Of a stretch of DNA of 19,597 nt, positions 5,651 to 14,757 are shown one piece after another. Source of the DNA: Armatimonadaceae bacterium (GTDB taxonomy: Bacteria > Armatimonadota > Armatimonadia > Armatimonadales > Armatimonadaceae). Position numbers and translations under genes: made by a program. Every line of letters begins with the position of its first letter. Positions within the stretch are counted from its first letter, which is position 1. The DNA lies in assembly GCA_030446525.1 (NCBI GenBank), contig JAUJNC010000075.1, forward strand, positions 1 through 19,597. Reading direction: 5' to 3'. The notes beneath the pieces are model-generated. The model ran no database searches. It had not been told where the DNA came from and saw nothing but the letters and a program-made list of their open reading frames with translations.

Positions 5651-7152
5651 TAGCCGGAGCGGATCTCTGCGCCGACGGCGCGGTGGCGGCGGGCGACGAA
5701 CAGGCCGGCCAGCATCCAGAGCACGTAGGGTACGTACGGGAAGTCGTAGGCGTTCTGGCCGATGTTCTGGATGCTGAGCCCGACCAGAAGCGCGAGCGCG
5801 GTCAGGCCCACCGCCCGGTCCAGCCCGCGCGCGCCCCGCAGCAGACGCGCCAGCACGAACGCCATGGCCGCCACGGCCACGGCCACGCACAGGACGCCGG
5901 GGATGCCCTGCTCCGCCAGGATGCGGAAGATGCCGCCGTCGAAGATGGTGGTCTCCGCGCTGCCGCCGCTGTGATAGAACGAGGCCGTCCCCGCGGCGCC
6001 CAGCCCGCGGCCCGCCGGCAGGAGCCAGAAGGTCGCGACCACGTGCTTCCATTGCCACACCCGGTCATAGGCGAGCTGGTTGTTGGTGTCCGCCAGGGCG
6101 GCCGTGCGCTCGACGATGCTGACGACGCGCTCATCGCCCTGCAGCACCCATAGCCCGGCCCCGACGAGAAAAAACAGCGCAAGGTAGGCAGCCACGGTAG
6201 GAAGGCGGTGCCGCCCGGGGACCAGCAGGAAAACGAGGGTGCCACCCAGCCAGCAGCCGAGCGCGCCGCGCGACATGGACAGCGCAAGACACGCGATCGC
6301 CACAAAGAACAAAAGCCAGATCCAACCCCGGCGCCGCGTCTGCGGGACGAGAGCCAGACACAAGAGCGATACCAGCGCCGAAAGCGTCCCCCACAACGCC
6401 TCGGCGAAAAGCAGCGACTGCATGCGCGGGTACCAGCGGAAGAAAACATACGGTTCCCACTGGCTCCAGTACCCCTCGCGCACCGCCATGGCGAGCCGTA
6501 TCCCCCAGTCCGGGCGCAGCGTGTAGTCGATCAGGGACAGCACGGCCAGAAGGGCATACGAGACGAGCAGGGTCGTCACCACGCGGCGTATGTCGTCCCG
6601 TGAAGGCCGCGCCCAGCGCGCCACGAAGTAGAATGTGTACGCACTCAGCGAATAATGGACGCCGTACACCGCGGCGATGGGCATCCCGCGCGCCAGCGAG
6701 ACGGCGACCCCGTAAAGGCCCACGAACACCAGGACGGCCACGGGCGTATCATCCCAGCCGAGCCGCAGAGACTTGCGCCGCCGGATCGCGTCAACGACAA
6801 TGCCGGCGAGGCAAACCGTCGCCACCATCTCGGGCCACATCCCTACGAACGTGAGGGGGATGGGTATGCCGTACATCTTGGCGATACCGCGCAGGGCCGT
6901 GTACATCGGGAACAGGCAGAGCGCGAAAAGGAGACCGTTCATGGGGCGCGCCAAGATCCATGCTCCCAGCCCGCCGCAGCCCACGAGTGCGGCCAATCCC
7001 ACCCCCACTTTCGGGTAGACGATCCCCCGGGCGACGAGACAGGCCGCGAGCAGCGAGACCGCCCAGGCCACCCACGGCGTGGGCAGCGCTCGCGTCCCCG
7101 CCAGGGGCCGCCGGGCGCGAAAGGAAGAAGCTGTGAACGGCGCGTTTATCAT
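5650..7152 (-). CDS. O-antigen ligase / polymerase-like membrane protein, 500 aa
   Basis: Proteins of this type (WaaL/Wzy_C superfamily) are inner-membrane enzymes that join lipid-linked glycans to an acceptor or polymerise repeat units on the periplasmic side. The sequence has about a dozen hydrophobic segments, for example near residues 27-46, 103-122, 136-155, 192-210, 246-269, 276-292, 319-337, 416-436 and 444-460. It carries the family hallmarks SMSRGALG (292-299) after a membrane segment, a large loop at about 338-410 with RVWQWKHV, GRGLGAAGT (381-389), and DGGIFRILAEQGIPGV (405-420). The length is normal. It is the last gene of the minus-strand operon, 24 bases after the zinc-ribbon methyltransferase. 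The start is the ATG at 7152; no strong ribosome site is visible. Ligase and polymerase cannot be told apart from sequence alone. Confidence 0.85.
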   Translation of the reverse strand: MINAPFTASSFRARRPLAGTRALPTPWVAWAVSLLAACLVARGIVYPKVGVGLAALVGCGGLGAWILARPMNGLLFALCLFPMYTALRGIAKMYGIPIPLTFVGMWPEMVATVCLAGIVVDAIRRRKSLRLGWDDTPVAVLVFVGLYGVAVSLARGMPIAAVYGVHYSLSAYTFYFVARWARPSRDDIRRVVTTLLVSYALLAVLSLIDYTLRPDWGIRLAMAVREGYWSQWEPYVFFRWYPRMQSLLFAEALWGTLSALVSLLCLALVPQTRRRGWIWLLFFVAIACLALSMSRGALGCWLGGTLVFLLVPGRHRLPTVAAYLALFFLVGAGLWVLQGDERVVSIVERTAALADTNNQLAYDRVWQWKHVVATFWLLPAGRGLGAAGTASFYHSGGSAETTIFDGGIFRILAEQGIPGVLCVAVAVAAMAFVLARLLRGARGLDRAVGLTALALLVGLSIQNIGQNAYDFPYVPYVLWMLAGLFVARRHRAVGAEIRSG

Positions 7153-7176
7153 GCTCTGTTCAGTAAAACAGAAAAC

Positions 7177-8010
7177 TCATGCATCCCGGCGCTTCACCGA
7201 TACGAAGGTGAAGCTGCCGTAGGTTTTGTACCTGTCGATCTCCTCGTCGCGCGCCGCGCGGATCGTCGTATCGAACCCTATTTCCGTCAGCTTATCGGGC
7301 AGATCGTACCCGAATGACGTTATGGCAGGGATCGCTCCGCGGACAGAATCGCCGTGGTACTCGATGGGCAGGATCGGCACCAGCACCCCGTCCCGCTTCT
7401 CGAAGCGGTCCAGAGTCGGTGACTGGGGATCGTACGGGATAGTGAAGACGTGTGTGCCACCCGGCTTGAGCACGCGATGCACCTCACAAAACCCCTTCCG
7501 GTAATCGGCCACGTGCTCAAAAACGTCCTCGGAAACCACGATGTCGAAACGTTCGTCGGGAAATGACAGGTTCTGGAGGTCCTGGCACAGCGTGCCTTTT
7601 ACGTCGGTTCCCGGAGGCACGTCGTCGTAGTACTCCGACAGAGTGACCCGCGGCGACCGGCGCAGCTCGGCCGCCGTGCTCCCGGCGCTCGCCGTGACGT
7701 AAATATCTCGATCGCCCTCGGCGGCAAGCTCCCGCAGCGACCGTAGATGGGATCGACCCGTGACATCCAGGATCGTGAGCGCGACGTGCCGCGTCCGCGA
7801 AAAGCTGAGACAGTGCGGGCAGAGCACGTCTTCCCGCCAGCGCCGGTCAAAGGCGAAGACGGCGACGTGGCCGCAAGCGGGGCAGACGCCCTTCTCTCCC
7901 TTGCGGGAAGCCCGAAACCGGACCACCCCCTTCAGGATCGCTGCCTTGACCCGAGGCGGCGTGCGCCGTTTCAGCAAGCGCGGGATATAGCGGGCGAAAC
8001 CAACTTGCAT
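7177..8010 (-). CDS. SAM-dependent methyltransferase with N-terminal zinc ribbon
   Basis: This looks like a class I SAM methyltransferase (Methyltransf_11 type), probably acting on a sugar or glycan intermediate. Near the N-terminus CPACGH (43-48) and CPHC (64-67) form a four-cysteine zinc ribbon. The SAM fold follows, with QDLQNLSFPDERFDIVVSED (143-162), FEHV (164-167) and HRVLKPGGTHVF (178-189). The first glycine loop is poorly conserved (TASAGS). The C-terminus ends FTFVSVKRRDA. I chose the ATG at 8010 over a TTG at 8016; neither has a good ribosome site. It sits between a broken GT4 gene and the ligase. It is about 277 residues, with GC-rich codon use like the rest of the cluster. The substrate cannot be told from the sequence. 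Confidence 0.8.
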   Translation of the reverse strand: MQVGFARYIPRLLKRRTPPRVKAAILKGVVRFRASRKGEKGVCPACGHVAVFAFDRRWREDVLCPHCLSFSRTRHVALTILDVTGRSHLRSLRELAAEGDRDIYVTASAGSTAAELRRSPRVTLSEYYDDVPPGTDVKGTLCQDLQNLSFPDERFDIVVSEDVFEHVADYRKGFCEVHRVLKPGGTHVFTIPYDPQSPTLDRFEKRDGVLVPILPIEYHGDSVRGAIPAITSFGYDLPDKLTEIGFDTTIRAARDEEIDRYKTYGSFTFVSVKRRDA

Positions 8011-8052
8011 GGGCAAAGTACCGATACGGATAACCGGAGTAGATTGCGGCCC

Positions 8053-9202
8053 TCAAAGGGCGCCGCCGATCGCCTCATTATAACACGCCAGGTGCTTATC
8101 GACCATCCGCTCCCGGGTGAATCCCTGCGCGGTTTGCCGGGCGGCGGCGCCCAAACGGGTGCGCAGCGCCGGGTCCGCCAGCAGGCGCTCGAGTGCGGCC
8201 GCCATCCCCGCCACGTCGCCGACATCCGTGGTGAGCGCGTTCTCCTCCGGCAGCAGTACCTCGTCGTTGCCGCGGCACAGAGTGCTCAGAATCGGGCAGC
8301 CCGCCGCGAGCGCCTCCAGGACCGCCAGGCTGAAGTTCTCGGCCTCGGTGGGAAGGAACCAGACGGTCGCGGCGGCGAGCCAGTCGGGGACATTGGTCTG
8401 GTGCCCCGCGAAGTGGAGGCGCGGTCCCAGGCCGCTCGCCGCCGCCCGCTCGCGGACCGCCGCCTCGAGCGTGCCGCCGCCGACGAAGACGAAGTGCGCG
8501 TCGGGGCGGCGCTCGCCCACGCGGCGGAACACCTCGACCGCATCGAAGGGGCGCTTCTGCGGGTCCAGCCGCGACGTGAAGGCAACGAGCGGCGTCTCCG
8601 GTCCCAGTCCCAGCGCCTCCCGAGCCGCGCCCCCTTAGCCGCCTCCGACGCGCGCCGTGTCGATCCCGTTGTGGATCACCTGAACGCGCTCCTGGGGGAC
8701 GCCGTAGCGCATCTGCGTCTGGGCGCCGTGCCGGGAAGGGCAGATCACCTTGCGGGAAGCGGCGCGCGGCGGCCCCCGCCCAGTAGCGGGCGCGCGGCCC
8801 GCCCGGCCTCATCGCCGACTCGTAGGCGTGGTGGATCGTGGCGAAGGCGCGCGGCGAGCGCAGCAGGTCCATGGCCAGCAGGGTCACGCGCGGCGCGCAG
8901 ATGTCGCCCGTATGCAGGTGCACGACCGGGGCGCGCCAGCGGCGGAGCAGGCGGACAACGTCGAGGGGGTTCTGGGACTTGCGGCCGATGCGCAGGAGCG
9001 GATCACACTCCACCAGAAGGCCCTGCTCGCGATAACGCGCGGCGAAGGGGGCCGTGTTCTCGACAACCGGGATCACGACCCGGACGCGCGGCCCGCGCGC
9101 GGCCCCGCCCGCGGCCAGCTCGACCATCTGGGCCGTATCGCCGCCCCGGCTGCCGACGTAGCCCAGGTACAGGATGTCCGATTCGTCACGTGCGGTCGTC
9201 AT
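8053..9202 (-). pseudogene. GT4-family glycosyltransferase with frameshift and internal stop
   Basis: This is a GT-B fold transferase of the group-1/GT4 type, expected to add a sugar to the growing cytoplasmic glycan. The N-terminal half reads normally (ILYLGYVGSRGGDTAQMVEL, VVHLHTGDICAPRVTLLA) to ARYWAGAAARRF near 8760. One extra base (CCC for CC) near 8755 then shifts the frame. The continuation is KVICPSRHGAQTQMRYGVPQ and VQVIHNGID, followed by a TAA at 8635-8637 after RVGGG. After the stop the same frame goes on with LVAFTSRLDPQKRPFDAVEV, FVFVGGGTLEA, then FLPTEAENFSLAVLEALAAG, which holds the E-x7-E acceptor motif, to the end at 8053. Restored length is about 383 residues, normal for the family. 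A frameshift plus a nonsense codon argues for true decay. The start is the ATG 5 bases after the preceding GT2 stop. Confidence 0.75.
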
Positions 9203-9207
9203 TAGCG

Positions 9208-10113
9208 CTAAGCCCCGCGGTCCACGCCGAACAGACCGCGCATCCGCAGGCGCAGCGAGAACGGCACTCTGCGGTAGAGTTCGGCAAGCCCCGCGTTCCG
9301 GAGCGCCGCCCGCAGCAGCCGGTGCCGCACCTGCAGGCGGGACGGCTCGCGCGCGGGGCTGGCGGCGACGCGCCGCGAAACCTGCGCGCAGCGCCTCGTC
9401 AGATGCCGGAGCCGGTCCGGGTCGTTCCGGTGACGCGCCCTATGTTTCGTGTAAACGGCGAGCTCCATCGCGCGCATGGCCCGGGCGTTCGCCGACATGT
9501 TCCCGCCGTGCGCCCGGTACTGGAAAAGGGGCTCGTCCACGCGCACGAAGGGGGCGGACTCGGCCAGCCGCAGCCACATGTCCCAGTCTTCCACGCCCCG
9601 GAGCGCGACATCCCACGGCCCCTGCCGCAGGAGGTGGGACCGGCGGATCAGCGCGCACCCCGTCGAGAACAGGAAGTTCGCCTCCGCCAGACGGCGCCAG
9701 ACGTCGCCCTGGTAGTCCTCTTTTTCCGCGCGTCGCTGCAGCACCGTGCCGTTCCCGTCGATGATCTGGGTGCGGCAATAGGCCAGGGCCGCCTCCGGCG
9801 CCGCCTCCAATGCCTTCTCCAGTGCGCCGAGCGCAGGGGGCAGCAGCAGGTCATCGGAGTCCAGGAAGCACAAGAGGTCCCCCGTCGACAGCGCCTGCCC
9901 CGTGTTGCGCGCCGCACTCTGGTAGGCGTTCGTCTGATACCGGTAGATGACCCGCTCCCCGTAGGGCGCGACGACGCCGCACGTGTCGTCCGTGGAGCCG
10001 TCATCGACGATGATGACCTCGTCCGGGGCGCGCTTCTGGCTCAAGACACTGTCTACGGTCTGCCCCAGCAGGTGGGCCCGGTTATAGGTGGGGATGATAA
10101 CGCTGATCTTCAC
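9208..10113 (-). CDS. GT2-family glycosyltransferase, 301 aa
   Basis: This GT-A fold inverting transferase probably adds one sugar in assembly of the surface glycan at the cytoplasmic membrane face. The N-terminus VKISVIIPTYNRAHLL is the family opening. VDDGSTDDT (37-45) binds the nucleotide, FLDSDDLL (83-90) holds the metal-binding Asp-x-Asp, and GVEDWDMWLRLA (173-184) holds the catalytic ED motif. The GTG at 10113 is chosen because it overlaps the TGA of the upstream GT4 gene as GTGA and begins exactly at the family N-terminus; a longer frame reaching 10209 would add an Arg/Pro-rich leader that is not family-like. It is intact, and the C-terminal 100 residues are basic. The sugar specificity is unknown. 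Confidence 0.88.
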   Translation of the reverse strand: MKISVIIPTYNRAHLLGQTVDSVLSQKRAPDEVIIVDDGSTDDTCGVVAPYGERVIYRYQTNAYQSAARNTGQALSTGDLLCFLDSDDLLLPPALGALEKALEAAPEAALAYCRTQIIDGNGTVLQRRAEKEDYQGDVWRRLAEANFLFSTGCALIRRSHLLRQGPWDVALRGVEDWDMWLRLAESAPFVRVDEPLFQYRAHGGNMSANARAMRAMELAVYTKHRARHRNDPDRLRHLTRRCAQVSRRVAASPAREPSRLQVRHRLLRAALRNAGLAELYRRVPFSLRLRMRGLFGVDRGA

Positions 10114-11450
10114 GCGCCGCCCCCGCCGGTGCGGCACAGGGGCTGGCGGCCCCCTTGCCGCAGGGCCTGGTCGAAACACTGCTCGAGCGTGTCGGCCGAT
10201 CGCGCCCACGTCCAGCGCGAGGTGGCCGCCTGGCGACCTGCCGCCCCGAGACGGGCCGCAAGTGCCCTATCGGAAACCACCCGGTCCAGCGCCGTCGCGA
10301 ACGCCTGCGGATCCCGATCCGTCAGGAACCCCGTCACCCCGTCCTGGACGGTTTCCCGGACGCCCGCCTCGCCCACGCCCACGACCGGCGTGCCGCAGGC
10401 CATCGCCTCCAAAGACACGAACCCGAACGGCTCCAGGTACGGCGCGAATGCCAGCACCGCCGCGCGGCGATACCCGTCGCGCAGAACGTCGTCGGAAACC
10501 TCCTTGTCGATACGCAGGTCCACGCCGCGCTCCTCGGCCAGGCAGAGCAGCCGCTTTGCCACGGGTCCCAGCGCCTTGGTGCCGTAGTCCAGCTCGTAGC
10601 CGATGATCCGCATCCGGGGTCGCCGCGCCGCAGGTATGCGGGTCAGGGCTTCCAGGATAAAGTCATGGCGCTTACCGGGCAAGAGCGCGCCCACCGAAAG
10701 AACCTCGCGCTCCCGGACGATGGACGGATCCGGGCGGAAGAAGTCAGAGTCTACCCCCAGGTAACACACCCGCGCGTTCACGCCGGTCGTCCGCAGGATC
10801 GCCTCCCGCGAGTACCAGGAGTTGGCCAGCACCAGCGTCGCCGCACGGGTACTGGTGACGAACTCCCGCTCCTGGCGCTCGATAAACCGCAGCGTCGCCA
10901 GAGTGCGCAGGTTGCCGAACCTTTTGCGCACATAGAAGCTGTCTTCCACCTGATCATAGTCGGGACGCGCCTCGACGGTCCACTCATGCACCTCGCGCAG
11001 AGAGTCCTGACAATAGTACACGCTGGGACAGCGCAACATCCGGAGCAGGGGCGGCGAAAGCGACAGGCGGCACTGGTGGATGTACGCCAGATCATACCCA
11101 CGCCGGTCGATGTCCCGGGCGATCCCTGGATACACCCGCCCCACCGCATCCAGGGCGCGATGGCGGGCGGCAACATTGGCGAGATTGCGGCCGAACCCCG
11201 CGCCCCTGGCCCCGAGCAGCCGCCAAAACGATGGCGACAGGTGGCGTGCCGTCGATCCCGCCCTCCCCGCGGCCAGGTCATAGCTATAAAAGTTTTCGCA
11301 AAGCGGACGCAGGGCAAGATACTCCTCGGCGGCGGTCGTCGGGACATAGGCGTCGAGCGTGTGTCCCCGCTCCCGCAAACGCTGCGCGTGTTCGTACAGG
11401 GCGCGCTTGGCGCCGCCGGCGGGCAGATTGTGGAACAGCGCGATCTTCAT
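10110..11450 (-). CDS. GT4-family glycosyltransferase, 446 aa
   Basis: This is an intact GT-B glycosyltransferase of family 4. It opens with MKIALFHNLPAGGAKRALYE, with the Gly-rich loop that binds phosphate. It continues with YDLAYIHQCRLSLSPPLLRM, VCYLGVDSDFFRP, REVLSVGALLPGKRHDFI at the start of the C-terminal nucleotide-binding half, and LEPFGFVSLEAMACGTPVV with the E-x7-E pair Glu340 and Glu348. Its start is set by the 4-base overlap ATGA with the stop of the preceding methyltransferase (11450-11447), and its end overlaps the GT2 gene as GTGA; a longer upstream frame exists but is not family-like. The two couplings mean the CmoB-like, GT4 and GT2 proteins are probably made in step. Donor and acceptor sugars are unknown. 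Confidence 0.88.
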   Translation of the reverse strand: MKIALFHNLPAGGAKRALYEHAQRLRERGHTLDAYVPTTAAEEYLALRPLCENFYSYDLAAGRAGSTARHLSPSFWRLLGARGAGFGRNLANVAARHRALDAVGRVYPGIARDIDRRGYDLAYIHQCRLSLSPPLLRMLRCPSVYYCQDSLREVHEWTVEARPDYDQVEDSFYVRKRFGNLRTLATLRFIERQEREFVTSTRAATLVLANSWYSREAILRTTGVNARVCYLGVDSDFFRPDPSIVREREVLSVGALLPGKRHDFILEALTRIPAARRPRMRIIGYELDYGTKALGPVAKRLLCLAEERGVDLRIDKEVSDDVLRDGYRRAAVLAFAPYLEPFGFVSLEAMACGTPVVGVGEAGVRETVQDGVTGFLTDRDPQAFATALDRVVSDRALAARLGAAGRQAATSRWTWARSADTLEQCFDQALRQGGRQPLCRTGGGGA

Positions 11451-12259
11451 TTCCAGGCATGCGCAATCCCGCGGTAGCGACGCGGACCACGCTTCGGGAA
11501 CAAACGCGGCTTCTCCTCCAAAGCCCCCGTCATGGTCTCTACCCTTTGGAAGCCCGCCGCTCGGCACAGGGCTTCCAAGGCTCGCTCGTTGGGCGCCCAC
11601 CAGTTGGTGGGATCATTGGCCCGCTCGTTGCTTTCAAAGAACTCACAAAGCGCGAGGTGCTCAAAGCCCGGAAACACCGCCGCGTCCGTCTCGATGACCG
11701 CAACTTCCCTTGTCACCGCCGCCACGCGTTTCAAGGCCGCGAGCGGATTCTCCATGTGATAAAGCACGCCGAGATAAAGCACCACATCGAAGACGCCGAC
11801 CTCACCCAGATCCGCTTCCATGAAGTCCACCACCAACGACTGCACCTTGCTCCCCAGTGCGCGATGGGCCGTGTCGAACCCGCGCTTGCCGGGAAGCTCG
11901 TCCGGGCGCCACACATCGGGCGCCGTGTGCCACGGCCCGGGCGTAACCCCCTGCTCCTCGCACCGCCGCACATAGCCCGGCGCCGCGGCCCAATCGATAG
12001 ACCAGACGTAGTGATCCAGAGCCAGCACGCGCTCCGCCCCATGGCGCTCCGCGGCGAAAGAGTAGAAGCCGTCCCAGGCGCCGATGTCCAGAACGCTTTT
12101 GCCTTTGAGGTCCGGCAGGCGAAGGGCAGCGAGCTCCTTTTCCAAGTAGCTCACACTTTTGTGGCCTTTAGTGATGACCCCCTCACCTAAATCAAGGGAG
12201 TGAAACCAACCCGGCACGGCGTCTACCATCTCTTGAAGCTGCTCTTTCGGCAACCACAT
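11447..12259 (-). CDS. CmoB/DUF1698-like SAM methyltransferase, 270 aa
   Basis: This is a class I methyltransferase related to the tRNA wobble-uridine enzyme CmoB family, a group also common in glycan clusters. KSVLDIGAWDGFYSFAAERH (54-73) is the SAM-binding loop, LALDHYVWS is the ribose-contact strand, and DVVLYLGVLYHMENPLAALK (158-177) is the family block with Tyr-His. NWWAPNERALEALCRAAGF near residue 220 is also family-like, as is the ending RRYRGIAHAWK. The context, between glycosyltransferases and overlapping one by ATGA, argues for a glycan or lipid-linked sugar substrate rather than tRNA, though this is inference. It starts at ATG 12259, 35 bases after the previous gene. The gene is intact. 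Confidence 0.82.
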   Translation of the reverse strand: MWLPKEQLQEMVDAVPGWFHSLDLGEGVITKGHKSVSYLEKELAALRLPDLKGKSVLDIGAWDGFYSFAAERHGAERVLALDHYVWSIDWAAAPGYVRRCEEQGVTPGPWHTAPDVWRPDELPGKRGFDTAHRALGSKVQSLVVDFMEADLGEVGVFDVVLYLGVLYHMENPLAALKRVAAVTREVAVIETDAAVFPGFEHLALCEFFESNERANDPTNWWAPNERALEALCRAAGFQRVETMTGALEEKPRLFPKRGPRRYRGIAHAWK

Positions 12260-12294
12260 CGGAACAAAACCTCGTTCATCTGTGGAATGTGACG

Positions 12295-13450
12295 TCAGGC
12301 AGCCCCAGAAACGGCGGCTTCATAGGCGCGCAGTGTCAGCTCCGCCGTGCGCTCCCAGGTGAACTGCCCCGCCCGCGCCACGGACAGCGCGCGCTGGCGG
12401 GCATTCTCCGCGTCATCCGTCAGCAGCCGGTGCAGCGCCGCGGCAATGGCCTCCGTATCGTCCGGCGGCACCTGAAGCCCCGCCTCGCCCACCACCTCCG
12501 GCAGACTCGACACGTTCGACGTAATCACCGGCGCGCCGCACACCATCGCCTCCAAAGGCGGCATACCGAACCCCTCGTAGCGCGAAACGTACACGAACGC
12601 CGCGCACGCCGACATCAGCGCGTTCATCTGCCGGTCCGTCACATACCCCGTGGTCACCAAACACGCCCCGGCCCCTTCCTCCCGCGCCAAACGGTGCAGA
12701 TCTTCGTCGAACCGGTTCCAGCTGCCGCCCGCCAGGACCAGTCGGTGCGCCAGCGCCGGCGCTTCCCGCGCCACCTGCCCGAACGCCCGCACCACACGCT
12801 CCAGGTTCTTGCGCGGTTCCAGTGTCCCCGCGTACAGCACGAACGGCGTTTTGGCCAGATCCCATTCCGCGAGCGTTTCGCGTAAAAGATCCCCCTCCTC
12901 GACGCGCTCCGTGCCGGCGCGCGGCGCGAGCGGCGTCACATGCACCCGCTCCTCCGGTATACCCAGATGCGCGGCGATATCGCGCCGGGTCGACTCCGAG
13001 ATCGTCAGGACATGGGAGCAGCGCTTCCGCGCATGATCGAAGAGGCGCCCTGGCGGCGGCTCTGTTCCCGGCGGTATGCGCCTGGGGGAAGATCCGCGTG
13101 GTCAGGTCGTAGATGGTGACTATGTCGTGCTTCGCCGCACAATTCTCGAACCGCAGATAGGTCGGGCAAGGCGTGTGCAGCAGGTCATACCGGCGGCTGG
13201 CCGCGCCCGCCCGCCGCTGCGCCGCGCGCAGCCGCGCCGAGCGCACCGCCCGCGCCCACGGCGACGGTTGCCCCCCGGCTCGTGATCGGAATCGCCCGCC
13301 GGTCAGATCCCGCACGCCCTGCGACGGCGCGAAGGCGGTGATCTCGTGCGCCCTGTCCCGGGCAGACAGCGCGCCGAGCAGGCCGTCCACGTAGTGCTGG
13401 ATGCCCGTCCTTGGCTGGAACTGACTGTCGATGTTGACCGCTATGCGCAT
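12295..13450 (-). pseudogene. GT4 glycosyltransferase A, one frameshift as read
   Basis: The protein opens [20 protein letters not shown], then [33 protein letters not shown]. After RAAARAP the frame breaks near 13045-13055, where CGCCTC stands for the expected CGCTC. It resumes in another frame as [60 protein letters not shown] and [20 protein letters not shown], to the end at 12295. Net restored length is 385 residues, normal for GT4, and all key blocks survive, including the E-x7-E acceptor motif ([10 protein letters not shown]). Only one lesion is seen, so this could be a sequencing error in a living gene. Start ATG 13450 (a GTG precedes it). It is a close paralogue of the gene at 14758-16007. 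Confidence 0.75.
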
Positions 13451-13468
13451 CACGTTCAGGCGGTATTT

Positions 13469-14707
13469 CTACGGGGCCGCCGCCGTCACCTGCTCGCGAG
13501 CGGGTTCGCGGCGCGACGCGGCGTCCTGGTACACATCCAGAAGCGCCCGCGCCTGATTCTGCCAGCGGAACCGCCGGACCCGCTCCAGACCGCGCGCCGT
13601 CACCCGCCCGCAGATCGGCGTCACGCGCGATGCGCCGCATCGCTCCGGTGATCGCATCCGTGTCGTGGGGGTCGACCAGCAGCCCTGCGTCGCCCACCAC
13701 CTCAGGGTGCGACGACCGGTCGGACGCGATCACGGGCGTGCCCGTCGCCATCGCCCGCGCCGCCGGCAGCCCGAAGCCCTCATACAGCGACGGCGTGACG
13801 AGCGCGGCCGCGCCCGCGAACAGAGTGACCAGATCCTCGTCGGGGACATACCCGGTCATCACGACCTGCGCGCGGCTGAGCCCCGCGTCGGCGGCGGCCT
13901 CCCGCACCGACTCCCGCGTCTGCAGGCTCGCGAGCACGATCTGGTACGGCCGGGATGCCGCGCCGCGAACTGCCCGAACGCCTGCACCACGCGCCCCCGG
14001 TTCTTGTTGGGGCTTTCACCTGAGCAGTACAAAGTATGGATTCTGGATGCCGTACCTCTGCCGGCAAACCCGGTGCCGCTCCGCGTCCTCCACCGGCCGG
14101 AAATCCTCGGGAACCGCGCCCGGCACGACCCGGATTCTTTCCGGGGCAAACCCAGATACTTGATGGCGTCGTTGCGCGCCGACTCCGAGATCGTTGGCGA
14201 CGATGTCGGCATCTCGAAGTGATCCGATCTGGCGACGGTAAACATATCGATGATGGTAACTCCACCGATCAAAGTTCTCGTTTTTCAGCACCAACGGGAT
14301 AAGGTCGTACAGCGTTTTCACGACCGGGCACGGGAGAATCCCATCACTAAAGAAGTGGCGCTCCACTACGCTGGTCAGATGCAGAACGTCCAGGCACTCG
14401 CGTGCCGCCAGCCGGCAGAGCGCGCGCACGTTCGCCAGCGCCGCACGCCGCAGTACGCCCGGCAGACGATCTTGTTCGACGCGATCTTGCGCTCCGTACC
14501 CATGTAGCGGGTCGGCAGTGCCACGATGCGGCAGCAGGAGGGCAAATCCGCCAGCCGCTCGTGAAGGGGACGCTCGGGAACGGCGAACAAAATATACTCG
14601 TTCTGGGGAGCCAGCCGAGTCATGCCCATGATGCTGTCGCAGATATATCTGCCGATGCCGCGAAAACCGCCTTCCTGGGTCGATCCGACATCAATACCTA
14701 TCTTCAT
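13469..14707 (-). pseudogene. GT4 glycosyltransferase B, multiple frameshifts
   Basis: The frame starts MKIGIDVGSTQEGGFRGIGR at ATG 14707 (a GTG precedes it). It changes near 14475 to VLRRAALANVRALCRLAARE, then LHLTSVVERHFFSDGI and KTLYDLIPLVLKNENFDRWS. It hops out and back around 14190-14160 ([14 protein letters not shown] lies in another frame, [18 protein letters not shown] in the first), shifts near 14030 (FVLLR-stop against [20 protein letters not shown]), again near 13955 ([14 protein letters not shown]) and last near 13615, ending [20 protein letters not shown] at 13469. The C-half keeps [20 protein letters not shown], where the first Glu of the acceptor motif is kept but the second is Ala. 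About six shifts in 1.24 kb, several in GC runs, make it inactive as read. The total length is a multiple of three, so the insertions and deletions cancel. Confidence 0.7.
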
Positions 14708-14757
14708 CACCGTTTCCGTACCGGTAAAGGGCCATCACGCCGTCCGGGACCACCTTC

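Noticed and set aside
7747..10587. Very long plus-strand open frame (946 codons)
   Set aside because: It is antisense to three glycan genes with clear family motifs; its product is Arg/Pro-rich and of low complexity, typical of an open antisense frame in high-GC DNA.
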